Translations under genes and position numbers: made by a program
Virus record (IMG/VR): IMGVR_UViG_3300032316_001298
Span: 1-63,729 of that record
Direction: 5' to 3' (one strand)
DNA length: 63,729 nt
Source: a virus
Shown: positions 42,765 to 50,845 of the stretch, in pieces
Layout of the letters: the number at the start of each line of letters is the position of its first letter
How positions within the stretch are numbered: the stretch's first letter is position 1
Notes under the pieces: generated by a model
Seen by the model: the letters and a program-made list of their open reading frames with translations, nothing else
Databases searched by the model: none
What the model was told of the DNA's origin: nothing

Positions 42765-44556
42765 CGAGTCGATTGACCGGCTGGAGCAGTTTTGCCGTGA
42801 CACGCTGGCTCCGGCGCCGGATGAGCCGGTATGGAAGTGGGCGGAGCGGAATTGCTATGTGCGGGGAGACAATGAAGGGGCTTACTCGACAACGCTGACG
42901 CCCTATGCGCGCGAGCCTTTGGAGGGGTTCAGGGACAAGCAGATTGAGGATTTGACTCTGTGCTTTGCGGCACAGGTGGCCAAGACAACCATTGTCATGG
43001 CGGGGACGAGTTGGTTGTTGGTCAACGATCCGCGAGACACGCTTTGGGTGATGCCAGACAAGGAGCTGGGAGGCAGCTTTTCGAGGAATCGGTGGATGCC
43101 GTGGGTGGATGATTGCCGTCCTTTGGCGGATCTGAAGCCGAGCAACCGGATTCTGTGGACAACGCGTGAGCAGAGATTTGCCCGCTCGGCCTTATTTTTC
43201 GTGGGTTCGAACTCGGCCAGCCAGATTTCTTCCCGTCCTTGCGGCTGCGTTCTGATGGACGAGTGCGATAAATTTGGTCTGCGCAACGACAGGGAGGCCG
43301 GTGCCCTCAAAAACGCCGAGGAGCGCACGAAGTCGTTTACGTTTCCCAAAAGGGTCAAGACCTCGACCCCGACGATTTTCTACGGGGAAATTTGGCAGGA
43401 GTTTATCAAGGGGGATGCGAGGTATTACTGGGTGCCGTGCCCGCACTGCAAAGCCATGATCCGGTTGCAGTGGAATCAGGTGAGATGGTGGGACAAAGAG
43501 CCGGAGGAGGCCAAAACTGGCGGTGATTGGGATATGGAGAAAGTGCGCCGCAACACGCACTACGTGTGCCAAGAGTGCGAGCAGAAGATCACTGATGTCT
43601 ATAAGCCAGGAATGCTTTTAGGAGGTGAGTGGCGCGCGAGTAATCCGCAGGCCGAGAAAAGTCGCCGCAGTTACCATTTGAGCGCGCTTTACGCGCCGTG
43701 GAAGCAGACAAGGTGGGGGAATTTGGCGGTGCGGTGGCTGCAGAGCAAGGCGACCTTGGATGGTCGCCAGAACTTTGTGAACTCGACGCTGGCCGAACCT
43801 TGGGATGGCGAGAATGCCTACGATGAAGATCCGGTGCCAACGGAGGCTTACGTGCCCGCCGACATGCAGCGGGACCGGGTGGCCCTGATGACCATCGACG
43901 TGCAGCGTCCGGGTTTTTGGGTGGTTGTCCGTTCGTGGAGCAAGACCGGCGAGAGCTGGCTCTTGTATGCGGGCTACGTGGAAACCATTGAGGAGTGCGA
44001 CCAGGTGCAGACGAAGTATGAGGTGAATCCGAATCTGGTCATGATCGACTGTGCGGATCAGACGAATCTCGTGTGCAAATGGATTACGGATCGCGATTGG
44101 CGTGGGGCGTGGGGCAGCAGCAAGCAGGGATTTGTCCACAGTTTACCCAATGGGAACCGGGTGCAGCGGTTGGTTTCGCCGGTCCAGTGGCGCGATCCAT
44201 TTCTCGGCACGGTCCAGCAGAGCGAGCGCAACAATCGCGCGCGGTATGTCTATTGGGCTAATGACCCCGTGAAGGACATTCTGGCGGTCATGCGTCATGC
44301 CGAGCCGCGGAGGTGGCATGTGCACGGCGACATCCCCCAGGAATACACGAAGCATCTGAATGCAGAGATTAAGATCATGAAGCAGAATCCGCGCACCGGC
44401 CGGTATCAGGTGATTTGGAAGCAGGTGCGGAAAGACAACCACTTGCTCGACTGTGAGGCGATGCAGGTGGTGGATGCGTTGTGCGCAGGGGTGATCGTAG
44501 AAGATCACGAGAAGTATGCCAACGCACAGGGCGCGCTGAAGCTGCAGGCCGTGTGA
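42745..44556 (+). CDS. Terminase large subunit, GpA family
   Basis: 603 residues from ATG 42745 (AAGG five bases before). ATPase: adapted Walker A CFAAQVAKTTIVM (73-85) and Walker B CVLMDECDK (168-176). A zinc pair Cys232/Cys235 (CPHC) and Cys275/Cys278 (CQEC) lies between ATPase and nuclease, as in many GpA proteins. Nuclease acidic residues are in ALMTIDVQRPGFW and LVMIDCADQ. Packages DNA into the portal. Last gene of the plus block; cos or pac use not determined. Confidence 0.9.
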   Translation: MSRSWHNESIDRLEQFCRDTLAPAPDEPVWKWAERNCYVRGDNEGAYSTTLTPYAREPLEGFRDKQIEDLTLCFAAQVAKTTIVMAGTSWLLVNDPRDTLWVMPDKELGGSFSRNRWMPWVDDCRPLADLKPSNRILWTTREQRFARSALFFVGSNSASQISSRPCGCVLMDECDKFGLRNDREAGALKNAEERTKSFTFPKRVKTSTPTIFYGEIWQEFIKGDARYYWVPCPHCKAMIRLQWNQVRWWDKEPEEAKTGGDWDMEKVRRNTHYVCQECEQKITDVYKPGMLLGGEWRASNPQAEKSRRSYHLSALYAPWKQTRWGNLAVRWLQSKATLDGRQNFVNSTLAEPWDGENAYDEDPVPTEAYVPADMQRDRVALMTIDVQRPGFWVVVRSWSKTGESWLLYAGYVETIEECDQVQTKYEVNPNLVMIDCADQTNLVCKWITDRDWRGAWGSSKQGFVHSLPNGNRVQRLVSPVQWRDPFLGTVQQSERNNRARYVYWANDPVKDILAVMRHAEPRRWHVHGDIPQEYTKHLNAEIKIMKQNPRTGRYQVIWKQVRKDNHLLDCEAMQVVDALCAGVIVEDHEKYANAQGALKLQAV

Positions 44557-44623
44557 GGTAGCGGATAACCGAGAGCAGTGTAAAAAAAGCGGATAACCAG
44601 CAAAATGGCATAAAAGCAAAAAA

Positions 44624-44647
44624 CCCCCGACCCTTTCGGATCGGGGG
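44624..44647 (-). terminator. Intrinsic terminator for the minus-strand block
   Basis: Hairpin CCCCCGA / TCGGGGG plus two inner GC pairs; read on the minus strand it is followed by TTTTTTGC. It ends transcripts coming from the clamp side and sits between two convergent blocks. The plus-strand side lacks a T run. Confidence 0.8.
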
Positions 44648-44682
44648 CTGCTATGGCAACAGCACGTGCACTCGCGCGCGTG

Positions 44683-44901
44683 TTAGCCAAAGTTTGGCGG
44701 TGGCAATTTGTCTATTTGTTGGGCCTCCCATCGGTCAAGCTCGCCGTGCATATACAGAGCCATGGACACGATGAGTTCGGTATCCGAAGGCCGCGCGGCA
44801 CGGTTTTGGACGATGCGGAGTAGAGCATCGCGGTGCTTGGAGAAGCCTCGCATGAAGTTGTCGGTCAGCTCTTGGTAGCGTTGTTGTTGTCTGTCAGTCA
44901 T
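44683..44901 (-). CDS. Small helical protein after the clamp gene
   Basis: 72 residues, start one base after the clamp stop. Charged helices (RQQQRYQELTDNFMRGFSKH, TELIVSMALYMHGELDRWEA). Last gene before the minus-strand terminator. Possibly a clamp- or replication-associated factor by position only. Confidence 0.55.
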   Translation of the reverse strand: MTDRQQQRYQELTDNFMRGFSKHRDALLRIVQNRAARPSDTELIVSMALYMHGELDRWEAQQIDKLPPPNFG

Positions 44902-44902
44902 A

Positions 44903-45637
44903 TTATGCGCCTGGCTTGAGCGGCATTTGAACATACTTTGTCTCAGCCTTGACGAGCAAGATGGGACTTTCGGCGTCTTTGAGGTAGGCGGTGTCGAACC
45001 CCTGCTTGACGGCTGCGGTGAACCACTCCCGGTTGAGCAGGATGGTGAGTTCGCCGTTGGAGCGAGCGAAGAACGACTCGGTGTAGGTTTTGGCCTTACC
45101 CTTTTCGTTCGGCGACACGGCAGAAACGCCGCTTAGTCCATTACGGACAGTCAGCGTCACGGAGGCGCCTTTGGGTGTTTTGGGCAATGCCTTGAGCGCA
45201 CGGAGTAGTGCTTCGGCCTCGTAGGACAGGTAGACGCACGTGTTTATGTCGGGCATCACCTGTTTGTAGTTCGGGAAGTTCCCCTCGATGGCTTTGACGA
45301 CTTTCTCACCGATGGTATTGGTTAGGCGGAAGTGCCGCTTGTCTTTGCTGGTTTCGATGCGCACGTAATCGTGGGCGCGGAGGAAGCCGCGAACGTCTTG
45401 TTCGGCAGGCAGGATGCTATCGGCCACCGGCTCCAGCTTGAGGCCGGTGCGGTGGTAGAGTTTGCGTCCGTCGGTCGCGACAATACTGTCTTTGTCGAAG
45501 TAGACGCCTTGGAGGACGTAGCGGGTTTGATCCTTGGAGCTAAACGTCATGGCTTCGAGGATGGGACCAGACGGCACGGTGACGCTCTTGCGCCACTCCA
45601 ACGCGTCGCTGGTTGGTAGTATGGTTATGGGTTTCAT
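44903..45637 (-). CDS. DNA sliding clamp (DnaN/beta-like), short form
   Basis: 244 residues from ATG 45637. RYVLQGVYFDKDSIVATDGR, EGNFPNYKQVMP and the end SPILLVKAETKYVQMPLKPG match bacterial beta-clamp strands, the last being the usual C-terminal MPL/MPM motif. Beta clamps have about 366 residues in three domains; this has room for two, so it may assemble as a trimer like T4 gp45/PCNA. No phage polymerase gene is present. Confidence 0.8.
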   Translation of the reverse strand: MKPITILPTSDALEWRKSVTVPSGPILEAMTFSSKDQTRYVLQGVYFDKDSIVATDGRKLYHRTGLKLEPVADSILPAEQDVRGFLRAHDYVRIETSKDKRHFRLTNTIGEKVVKAIEGNFPNYKQVMPDINTCVYLSYEAEALLRALKALPKTPKGASVTLTVRNGLSGVSAVSPNEKGKAKTYTESFFARSNGELTILLNREWFTAAVKQGFDTAYLKDAESPILLVKAETKYVQMPLKPGA

Positions 45638-45664
45638 GAGAAAAATTGACACTGGTAAAGCGGT

Positions 45665-46423
45665 GTGAGTTTGAACGAGTTAGTAAAGCGAAGGCTTGCG
45701 GTTTTGGAGTTTGCCATTGCCCGCTACATGGGCAATTTCGGCAGCGAGCGCGCGCCGAACACGAAGCTACAGGGCGATAGCTCTGGCCCAAAAGCGGAGC
45801 GGTATCGGAGATTGATCGGAAAAATGCGCGATCGTGATGCCCGCTTGCGCGCTACGGGAAGTTCATCCTCGCAGTTGCAAGATAGCTGGATCGTTGGCAA
45901 AGGTGATCGGGTCAGCCCCGCTTCACCCAGCGTTTCAACGCGCACTGTTAATCCTGCACCGAAAGGATTTCAAATGATACCCCGCCCATCGTCGCGGGAC
46001 GCAAACTACACGAGAATTTACAGGGGCGTCATGTCACCTCAGTCCAAGTTGTATCGCAGTCGAACCGCAGACACGGATGGAACCGCTTATGCAAATCCGC
46101 GCCGGATTGAAGTGGTCGGGCGTGGAGGGCAGACAAGTGCGATTGTTACCAAATACGGTCCGCGTAATGCGGTGTGGGACTTGCTAGATTCCGACAATGA
46201 CATGATCGGTAAACCCAAAGGCGCCAGAAACATCAGATCGTTGATGAAGCACTTCAAGAAGAACAAGGTGTCGGTGGATTTCCATCCTCATGCCATGGCC
46301 GATAGCGGCAACAAGGGTGCTGTGACGCAGACCGGAAAATTGCTCAAGAGCTACACGCGCATCGCCAAGAAGATGGGATTTAAGCGCGGCGGCACGGCAC
46401 TACTTCCGAGATTTGTGCCTTGA
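45665..46423 (+). CDS. Isolated plus-strand gene, unknown virion or late protein
   Basis: 252 residues from GTG 45665, supported by a TTGACA ending 13 nt upstream, the same spacing as structural genes. Basic and Ser-rich N-terminal half, then NYTRIYRGVMSPQSKLYR and a C-terminal KKMGFKRGGTALLPRFVP. Lies alone between minus-strand genes; its 3' end overlaps the convergent gene by 24 bases. Late expression is inferred from the TTGACA element. Confidence 0.55.
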   Translation: MSLNELVKRRLAVLEFAIARYMGNFGSERAPNTKLQGDSSGPKAERYRRLIGKMRDRDARLRATGSSSSQLQDSWIVGKGDRVSPASPSVSTRTVNPAPKGFQMIPRPSSRDANYTRIYRGVMSPQSKLYRSRTADTDGTAYANPRRIEVVGRGGQTSAIVTKYGPRNAVWDLLDSDNDMIGKPKGARNIRSLMKHFKKNKVSVDFHPHAMADSGNKGAVTQTGKLLKSYTRIAKKMGFKRGGTALLPRFVP

Positions 46424-46819
46424 GTGTCGCCTGACGATGGCGGCGTGAATGCGCTTTGGTGCTTTGTCGAAGTATTTCAACAAGGCCGGGCATAGCCACA
46501 TATTGTCCGCCATGAAGTGCACTGCGCCATCGTGGCTGACTTCAGCGGAATAAGTGGATCCGGTGGCATCAGTTTCGATGAGCTTGGCTTCGACGGACAC
46601 GCTATCATAGTGCTGATGCACGGGATCAACACCCATGTCGGATCGGAAAAACACGACGAGCTTACCTTTTCCGCCCAGTTGCTCGTCGGCGTAGTCGAGT
46701 AACTGATTTGCTTCGCCGATAAACGGCTCGCGCACGAGGTCGCGCGCTTCATCGTCGAACACCCAGATGTCGGGTGAATCAGGGTGCCGATACGGCATGA
46801 TGATGTTCATGATGTTCAT
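46400..46819 (-). CDS. DUF6717-like protein
   Basis: 139 residues; three in-frame ATGs near the start make the exact start unsure (46819 or MPYRH). IMPYRHPDSPDIWVFDDEAR with LVREPFIG, and MWLCPALLKYFDKAPKRI near the end, match the family of small proteins named DUF6717. No known activity. Confidence 0.6.
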   Translation of the reverse strand: MNIMNIIMPYRHPDSPDIWVFDDEARDLVREPFIGEANQLLDYADEQLGGKGKLVVFFRSDMGVDPVHQHYDSVSVEAKLIETDATGSTYSAEVSHDGAVHFMADNMWLCPALLKYFDKAPKRIHAAIVRRHSRHKSRK

Positions 46820-46828
46820 GGTTGTAAG

Positions 46829-47140
46829 TTAGGCGCGGCCTACGGCTCTGCAATACTTTGCGCCGAGGATGGCGTGGAGGTCATTGATGGCGTCGGCGAC
46901 TTCTTCGGCATCGTCTGCCTGTCCGTTGGGATCTTGGCTGGCCAGAATGCCGCAAGAGATCTTGTCCGAGATTTCGTAGCAGTGGTCGGCGAGCACAGCG
47001 AAGTCGTTGACGAGGAAATGGAAATCGGAATGTTTGTCCGAGATCCAAGCGAGGAATCCCACGAGGAAGTCGAGTTGATCGACATTCTCGCAGCGTTTTT
47101 CCAGATTGTCGGCGAGCGAGGAGAGGTCAGCGGGTGTCAT
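46829..47140 (-). CDS. Hypothetical acidic helical protein
   Basis: 103 residues; acidic helices (LSSLADNLEKRCENVDQLDF, ADDAEEVADAINDLHAILGA). Lies ten bases before the next gene in the operon. No family recognised. Confidence 0.55.
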   Translation of the reverse strand: MTPADLSSLADNLEKRCENVDQLDFLVGFLAWISDKHSDFHFLVNDFAVLADHCYEISDKISCGILASQDPNGQADDAEEVADAINDLHAILGAKYCRAVGRA

Positions 47141-47150
47141 TTGGAATCAG

Positions 47151-47756
47151 TTAGAATGCCCAGCGGTGCTTGACCCAGAAGGTGGTTTCTTCGGAGGACG
47201 AGCGTTGCTGGACGGGGTAGGGTGAGTTGGTGCGCTTGGCGACGAGTCCTTCGTAGAGGTCGGCGTCAAGGGCTTGGTTTTCGGATTTGAGGTTGAGGTA
47301 GAGTTCGTCGATGACTTCTGGGATGTAGCCTTCGATTGTGTAGATGGCGCATTGCACCGGAGGGCCGAATTGCCATGGGTGCCAGTTGGGCACGGTTTTC
47401 ATGGCGGCTTCCAGTTTGGCCTTGCGCTTGTCGTAGGGGGTGATCCGATCCGTCCCGGACGGGATGTAGTCGAACACTACGAGGCTGCCGCGCCCGAGGT
47501 TGAGGCGCCGTTCCAAGGCTTCGCAGTCGAGCCATTCGGGAACGTCGGCTGTGGCGAGCGTGTCCAGCACCGGCTTGAAGCAGTCTTCGATAGACAGCCT
47601 CTCGCCGTGCCGGTTCCACATACGCCCGGTCGGGGCATGGACTAACGCGCGCCAGCCGTTCAGCTTGGGTTCGTAAGTCCAATGCCCCGATTTGGGGCGC
47701 GCCCGCTCCAACGGCCCGCCATTGATCGGGCGGGCCGGATAGGAGGGGAGGGTCAT
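47151..47756 (-). CDS. ATP-dependent DNA ligase, minimal nucleotidyltransferase
   Basis: 201 residues. Motif I YEPKLNGWRAL with Lys31 (KLNG in place of the usual KxDG), motif Ia-like WNRHGERLS (47-55), motif III WLDCEALERR (76-85, Glu79), motif IV YEGLVAKR (168-175) and motif V WVKHRW (194-199). Only the adenylation domain is present, without an OB-fold. Seals nicks during replication or repair. Confidence 0.75.
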   Translation of the reverse strand: MTLPSYPARPINGGPLERARPKSGHWTYEPKLNGWRALVHAPTGRMWNRHGERLSIEDCFKPVLDTLATADVPEWLDCEALERRLNLGRGSLVVFDYIPSGTDRITPYDKRKAKLEAAMKTVPNWHPWQFGPPVQCAIYTIEGYIPEVIDELYLNLKSENQALDADLYEGLVAKRTNSPYPVQQRSSSEETTFWVKHRWAF

Positions 47757-47759
47757 GGA

Positions 47760-48425
47760 TCAGTCTTTCTTGCGACCCTTGGTTTTGACCGAGGCGATGA
47801 TCGGGCAGATCAGATCCACGGCGCGGTTTTCGTCCACGGACAGCGCGGTGTGGCGCGCGGTGTGGAATTCCGCCGTAGGCTTGATCACCGATTTGGCGGT
47901 CAGGGCATCACCGGCATTGAATCGGGCGAACAGGGCGCTCAACTCTTCGATGAGGGTTTCCGCCTCGCTTTCGGGGATCTTGTCGCCGTCCACCTTGAGT
48001 TCGAACGACTGCCGGAAGAAGCGCGCGGTGCGATCTTCTCCGATGGTGTCGATGAGCGATTCCTCGCTGGCGATGGTTTTGTAGCGACTGGTGAACGACA
48101 CGAGCACGGATTCACCGCTCGGATCGTAGGCCTCGACGGACGAGGCGATGTCGTGTTTGCCGGAGTAGTGGTCGAAGTAATACTCCTGCGCGGTGCCCCG
48201 CAGCTCGGCTTTCTTGATGTCCAGGCTGCCTTCGAGGGCTTCCATTTCGGCGGTTTCGCGGCGGATGTCGGCCACGAGTTTGGCGACATCTCCGTTGGGG
48301 TCAGGGAGGACGGGGTAAGCCGTCTTGGTTTTGCTGGCCGTCTTGGTGGCGATGCCGCCGAGGTTCACTTTTTTCAAGCCTGCGGCTTTGGCCGGGGCTT
48401 TGCGTTCTGCTGTTGTTGTTGGCAT
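47760..48425 (-). CDS. Hypothetical protein, 221 residues
   Basis: Start ATG 48425 (MPTTTAERKAPAKA), overlapping the gene before in another frame. Basic Ala/Lys N-tail followed by a mixed helical protein with EEYYFDHYSG-like and TARFFRQSFELKVDGDKI segments. Next to the ligase; a DNA-metabolism role is only positional. Confidence 0.55.
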   Translation of the reverse strand: MPTTTAERKAPAKAAGLKKVNLGGIATKTASKTKTAYPVLPDPNGDVAKLVADIRRETAEMEALEGSLDIKKAELRGTAQEYYFDHYSGKHDIASSVEAYDPSGESVLVSFTSRYKTIASEESLIDTIGEDRTARFFRQSFELKVDGDKIPESEAETLIEELSALFARFNAGDALTAKSVIKPTAEFHTARHTALSVDENRAVDLICPIIASVKTKGRKKD

Positions 48426-48731
48426 AGTTGGTTCCACCAGAAAATGAAGGCTGCCACTCGGCAGTCTTCAAGGTGGCGAAAAGCGTAGAAATTGCCGTGG
48501 ATCACTCTGGTTCCATCGGGCAAGTAGGCATACCAAGGGCGGAGAGCGGTGGGATGCCCGCAATGCAGGACTTCGATGCCGGTGCAGTGCTTGTATTTGC
48601 AGAAAAGAGTCGGGTAGAGCGGATGCCCTTTTTCCCGTCGCCACTGACTTTTCCAGCGTTTGCGAAAACGCGCGTTGGTTTCTAACTCGTCGCGGAACTC
48701 GCTGAAGGTCAGCGCCCCATGGCGGCGGCAT
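48374..48731 (-). pseudogene. Gene with a frame change at a C4/G4 run
   Basis: ATG 48731 overlaps the upstream stop (TGATG) and gives MPPPW, but its own frame then becomes low-complexity. The other frame reads LTFSEFRDELETNARFRKRW and on to IFWWNQLC with CKYKHCTG and LHCGHPTALRPWYAYLPDG, clearly a protein, ending at TGA 48374-48376. Removing one C from CCCC (48715-48718) joins them. Either an indel, a +1 frameshift or an unusual start codon. His/Cys pairs suggest metal binding. Confidence 0.55.
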
Positions 48732-48940
48732 CAGAGAGTAGTTCCGCTGGAGGGTTGATCACCGACATGGCGGCGGCAGGCTTGCCGGATCACGGATTCC
48801 AGCTTGTCGAGGGTGGCCGCGCTGACGCGGGTGAACTTGTGGTGGCGGGACTTCTTGGCGTGATCCAAGAGGTAGGCTTTCACCTTGGAGCGGCAAAGCA
48901 GGCTACTGTTGATTTTGGCGGCGGTTTGGGTGGTTTCCAT
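48731..48940 (-). CDS. Possible histone-fold protein
   Basis: 69 residues. SSLLCRSKVKAYLLDHAKK, FTRVSAATLDKLESVIRQAC and DQPSSGTTL follow the helix 1, long helix 2 and final loop pattern of the minimal histone fold (compare the RVSxxxLxxLExxVR pattern of archaeal- and phage-type histones). Basic overall. If right, a DNA-compaction protein beside ligase and clamp genes. Assigned by eye. Confidence 0.5.
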   Translation of the reverse strand: METTQTAAKINSSLLCRSKVKAYLLDHAKKSRHHKFTRVSAATLDKLESVIRQACRRHVGDQPSSGTTL

Positions 48941-48965
48941 AGGTTGACAAAAGGGATGAGATATT

Positions 48966-49286
48966 ATGCCTTGGTCTTCTACTCCTTCACTGATGCTGGG
49001 AACGGCTTACGCCGCGAGTTCTACAAATGTCACTTTGGCTATTGCCGACTTCTCGGAATTGACCAGCGGGGAAGCCAACGCGACAACGGGAGACAGCCGT
49101 AAAATCCTCTTCGCTTTGCTGGAAGGCGTATACAACCGTTACAGGGCTTTGGCTGATACCGACGAATCCAACAAGATGAAGGTGAATCGCAGCCGGAATC
49201 TGAATGCAGACGACACGATTACTTCGACCTACACATTCACATTCACACTGTCGGCGACAGGCTTGGATGTAGTGACCCCCGACTAA
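48966..49286 (+). CDS. Isolated plus-strand gene, beta-rich protein
   Basis: 106 residues. TTGACA ends 16 nt before ATG 48966 and the sequence ATTATGCC is the same as at 17136. Thr/Ser/Asn-rich beta pattern with TSTYTFTFTLSATGLDVV at the end, like small virion surface or head-trim proteins. Surrounded by minus-strand genes and followed by its own terminator. Virion role inferred. Confidence 0.6.
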   Translation: MPWSSTPSLMLGTAYAASSTNVTLAIADFSELTSGEANATTGDSRKILFALLEGVYNRYRALADTDESNKMKVNRSRNLNADDTITSTYTFTFTLSATGLDVVTPD

Positions 49287-49312
49287 CGACTCTTGTGGGG
49301 ACGAGAGGTGCG

Positions 49313-49332
49313 GCGGGCGCTTCGGCGCCCGC
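49313..49332. terminator. UUCG-loop hairpin terminator
   Basis: Perfect 8-bp stem GCGGGCGC / GCGCCCGC closed by TTCG, then TTCACTTTT on the plus strand. Sits between the convergent genes ending at 49286 and 49334, so it may serve both. Confidence 0.75.
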
Positions 49333-49333
49333 T

Positions 49334-49600
49334 TCACTTTTGGAAGTTGGACTTGAGGAGCGCTGCGGCGTAGCCGCTCAAGCCGATACGTGTGGATCGC
49401 AAATAGGTGCGCCCTTGAACCGGACGAAAGTAGATTTGTCTTTTTGCAATGCTTACGGCATCTGCTTCGTCACGAGCTAACACGTTGGCTACGAATTCGT
49501 GCATTGTTTTGCCGATGCGATATACGGCAAAGTAATCGCGATCCTCATACAAGCGCCGCCGCCGTTCGGCAGCAAGCCATGCAAAATCAAGCTGATTCAC
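49334..49600 (-). CDS. Hypothetical protein, 88 residues
   Basis: GTG 49600 overlaps the stop region of the gene before by 14 bases. Sequence VNQLDFAWLAAERRRRLYED then VANVLARDEADAVSIAKRQI, a fold like small single-domain RNA/DNA-binding proteins, unproven. ATG 49645 is an alternative start. Confidence 0.5.
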   Translation of the reverse strand: MNQLDFAWLAAERRRRLYEDRDYFAVYRIGKTMHEFVANVLARDEADAVSIAKRQIYFRPVQGRTYLRSTRIGLSGYAAALLKSNFQK

Positions 49601-49775
49601 GGCGTTTGCGTTTGGGTTTGGTGGCCGGTGTTGCTTCGACGGCATCGGCGAAGGGGTTGATGGCGAGCAGGCCGCGGACGACGCGGAGGGAGAGCACGGC
49701 ATCCATGGCAAGAGTCAGGGTTTGCCAGATGAGGCGGTCGGAATCTTCGGGATCCCAAGGGTTTTCGAATTTCAT
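49587..49775 (-). CDS. Hypothetical protein, 62 residues
   Basis: Start ATG 49775 in an ATGA overlap. MKFENPWDPEDSDRLIWQTL, one helix, and a basic tail ATKPKRKRRESA. Unknown. Confidence 0.55.
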   Translation of the reverse strand: MKFENPWDPEDSDRLIWQTLTLAMDAVLSLRVVRGLLAINPFADAVEATPATKPKRKRRESA

Positions 49776-50287
49776 GCGGAGAATTCCATGTTGAAGGCCC
49801 GGTAGATTTGTCCGGTGCGTTCGTAGATGGCGAATTCGCGCTTGGCGGGGTCGGGGTAGGCCAGCGCAAAAAGACAATTCATGAACGGCCAGTGCCGGTG
49901 AATCCAGTGGACGAGTTCCGGCCGGTTGTAGTCGATCATGGTCGCCATGGAGCCGGGGCGTTTGTAGGAGTTGAGGTTGTTGTGGCAGCACCAAGCGACC
50001 ATCTGCGGCATCTCGGCCAGCACGCTGCCGAAGAAGAAAATGTAGGGCCAGCGCCGGTCGAGTTCCTGCCAGTAGGCGCGGATCTCGGGGATGGTGTAGA
50101 TTTCATCGTCTACGTCGTTATAGCCGTCGATAAGCACGGCAAAGGTGTCCACGAGGTCGGGTTCGGGATTGAGCACGTAGGGGGTCATCCGTTCGATGAA
50201 GGGTTGCACGTTGCAGTCGAGGACTTCTTGCTTCGGCACGTTGTAGAGGCGCAGGGTTCGCCCATGCGGGAGAGGTGGTGTGGTCAT
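49772..50287 (-). CDS. Hypothetical protein, 171 residues
   Basis: ATG 50287 overlaps the upstream stop. Aromatic-rich globular protein (EIRAYWQELDRRWPYIFFFG, MPQMVAWCCHNNLNSYKRPG, ELVHWIHRHWPFMNCLF). Probably an enzyme-sized fold, but no motif recognised. Second-largest unknown in this operon. Confidence 0.6.
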   Translation of the reverse strand: MTTPPLPHGRTLRLYNVPKQEVLDCNVQPFIERMTPYVLNPEPDLVDTFAVLIDGYNDVDDEIYTIPEIRAYWQELDRRWPYIFFFGSVLAEMPQMVAWCCHNNLNSYKRPGSMATMIDYNRPELVHWIHRHWPFMNCLFALAYPDPAKREFAIYERTGQIYRAFNMEFSA

Positions 50288-50517
50288 GGATTGGTCAAAG
50301 ATGGTGCCGATGGACGGGAGAAGATGGTCTGCCACCTGATTCGCTTGCCTTGGTAGATGTGCCGTTCTTCGGCATAGCGAAGATCGTAGATATACTTGTA
50401 GTTGTTGGGCCAAGCATTGCGGATGCCGCTTTCCACGATTTCGCGCACTTTGGCATCGGAATGCTTGGCATCCACGGTCACGGAAACGTCAAGTTGGACG
50501 CGGATTTCTTGTTGCAT
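50284..50517 (-). CDS. Hypothetical protein, 77 residues
   Basis: ATG 50517. Beta strand start MQQEIRVQLDVSVTVDAKHS, a helix, then basic end. Overlaps its neighbours on both sides. Unknown. Confidence 0.55.
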   Translation of the reverse strand: MQQEIRVQLDVSVTVDAKHSDAKVREIVESGIRNAWPNNYKYIYDLRYAEERHIYQGKRIRWQTIFSRPSAPSLTNP

Positions 50518-50845
50518 AGAGGTAGTTGGAGTTGTGTGGAATGGGAAAGCTGATGTTGCCGTTCGAGCCATTGCCGAAGATGCATGGCTCGCCAATGGGC
50601 ATCGCAAGAGCGCCGTTCTCGGCGTAGAATCCGATGTCCACATCCTCATTCCCTTCCGGTGCGGAGGGATCTTCCGATTGCGTCATCATGATGTAGGCAT
50701 CGGGGCAGTCCTCAAAGACACACAGAGGGTCGCAGCCAGCGTTTTTGTCGTTGAACATCCGGATAAACGCATCGCATCCGCCGCCTGTGCCGGTGCGGTG
50801 AAAGCCGCATTCGTTGAGGGCGATGTGAAGTTCGGTGGTGGTCAT
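50489..50845 (-). CDS. Hypothetical acidic protein, 118 residues
   Basis: Acidic, Cys/Asp-rich (GGGCDAFIRMFNDKNAGCDP, EDCPDAYIMMTQSEDPSAPE). ATGA overlap with the gene upstream and 29-base overlap downstream. Acidic phage proteins can mimic DNA, but nothing here proves that. Confidence 0.5.
   Translation of the reverse strand: MTTTELHIALNECGFHRTGTGGGCDAFIRMFNDKNAGCDPLCVFEDCPDAYIMMTQSEDPSAPEGNEDVDIGFYAENGALAMPIGEPCIFGNGSNGNISFPIPHNSNYLYATRNPRPT

Noticed and set aside
47682-48488. A 268-residue plus-strand gene
   Set aside because: Antisense to ligase-side genes with coupled starts; no TTGACA or RBS before it.
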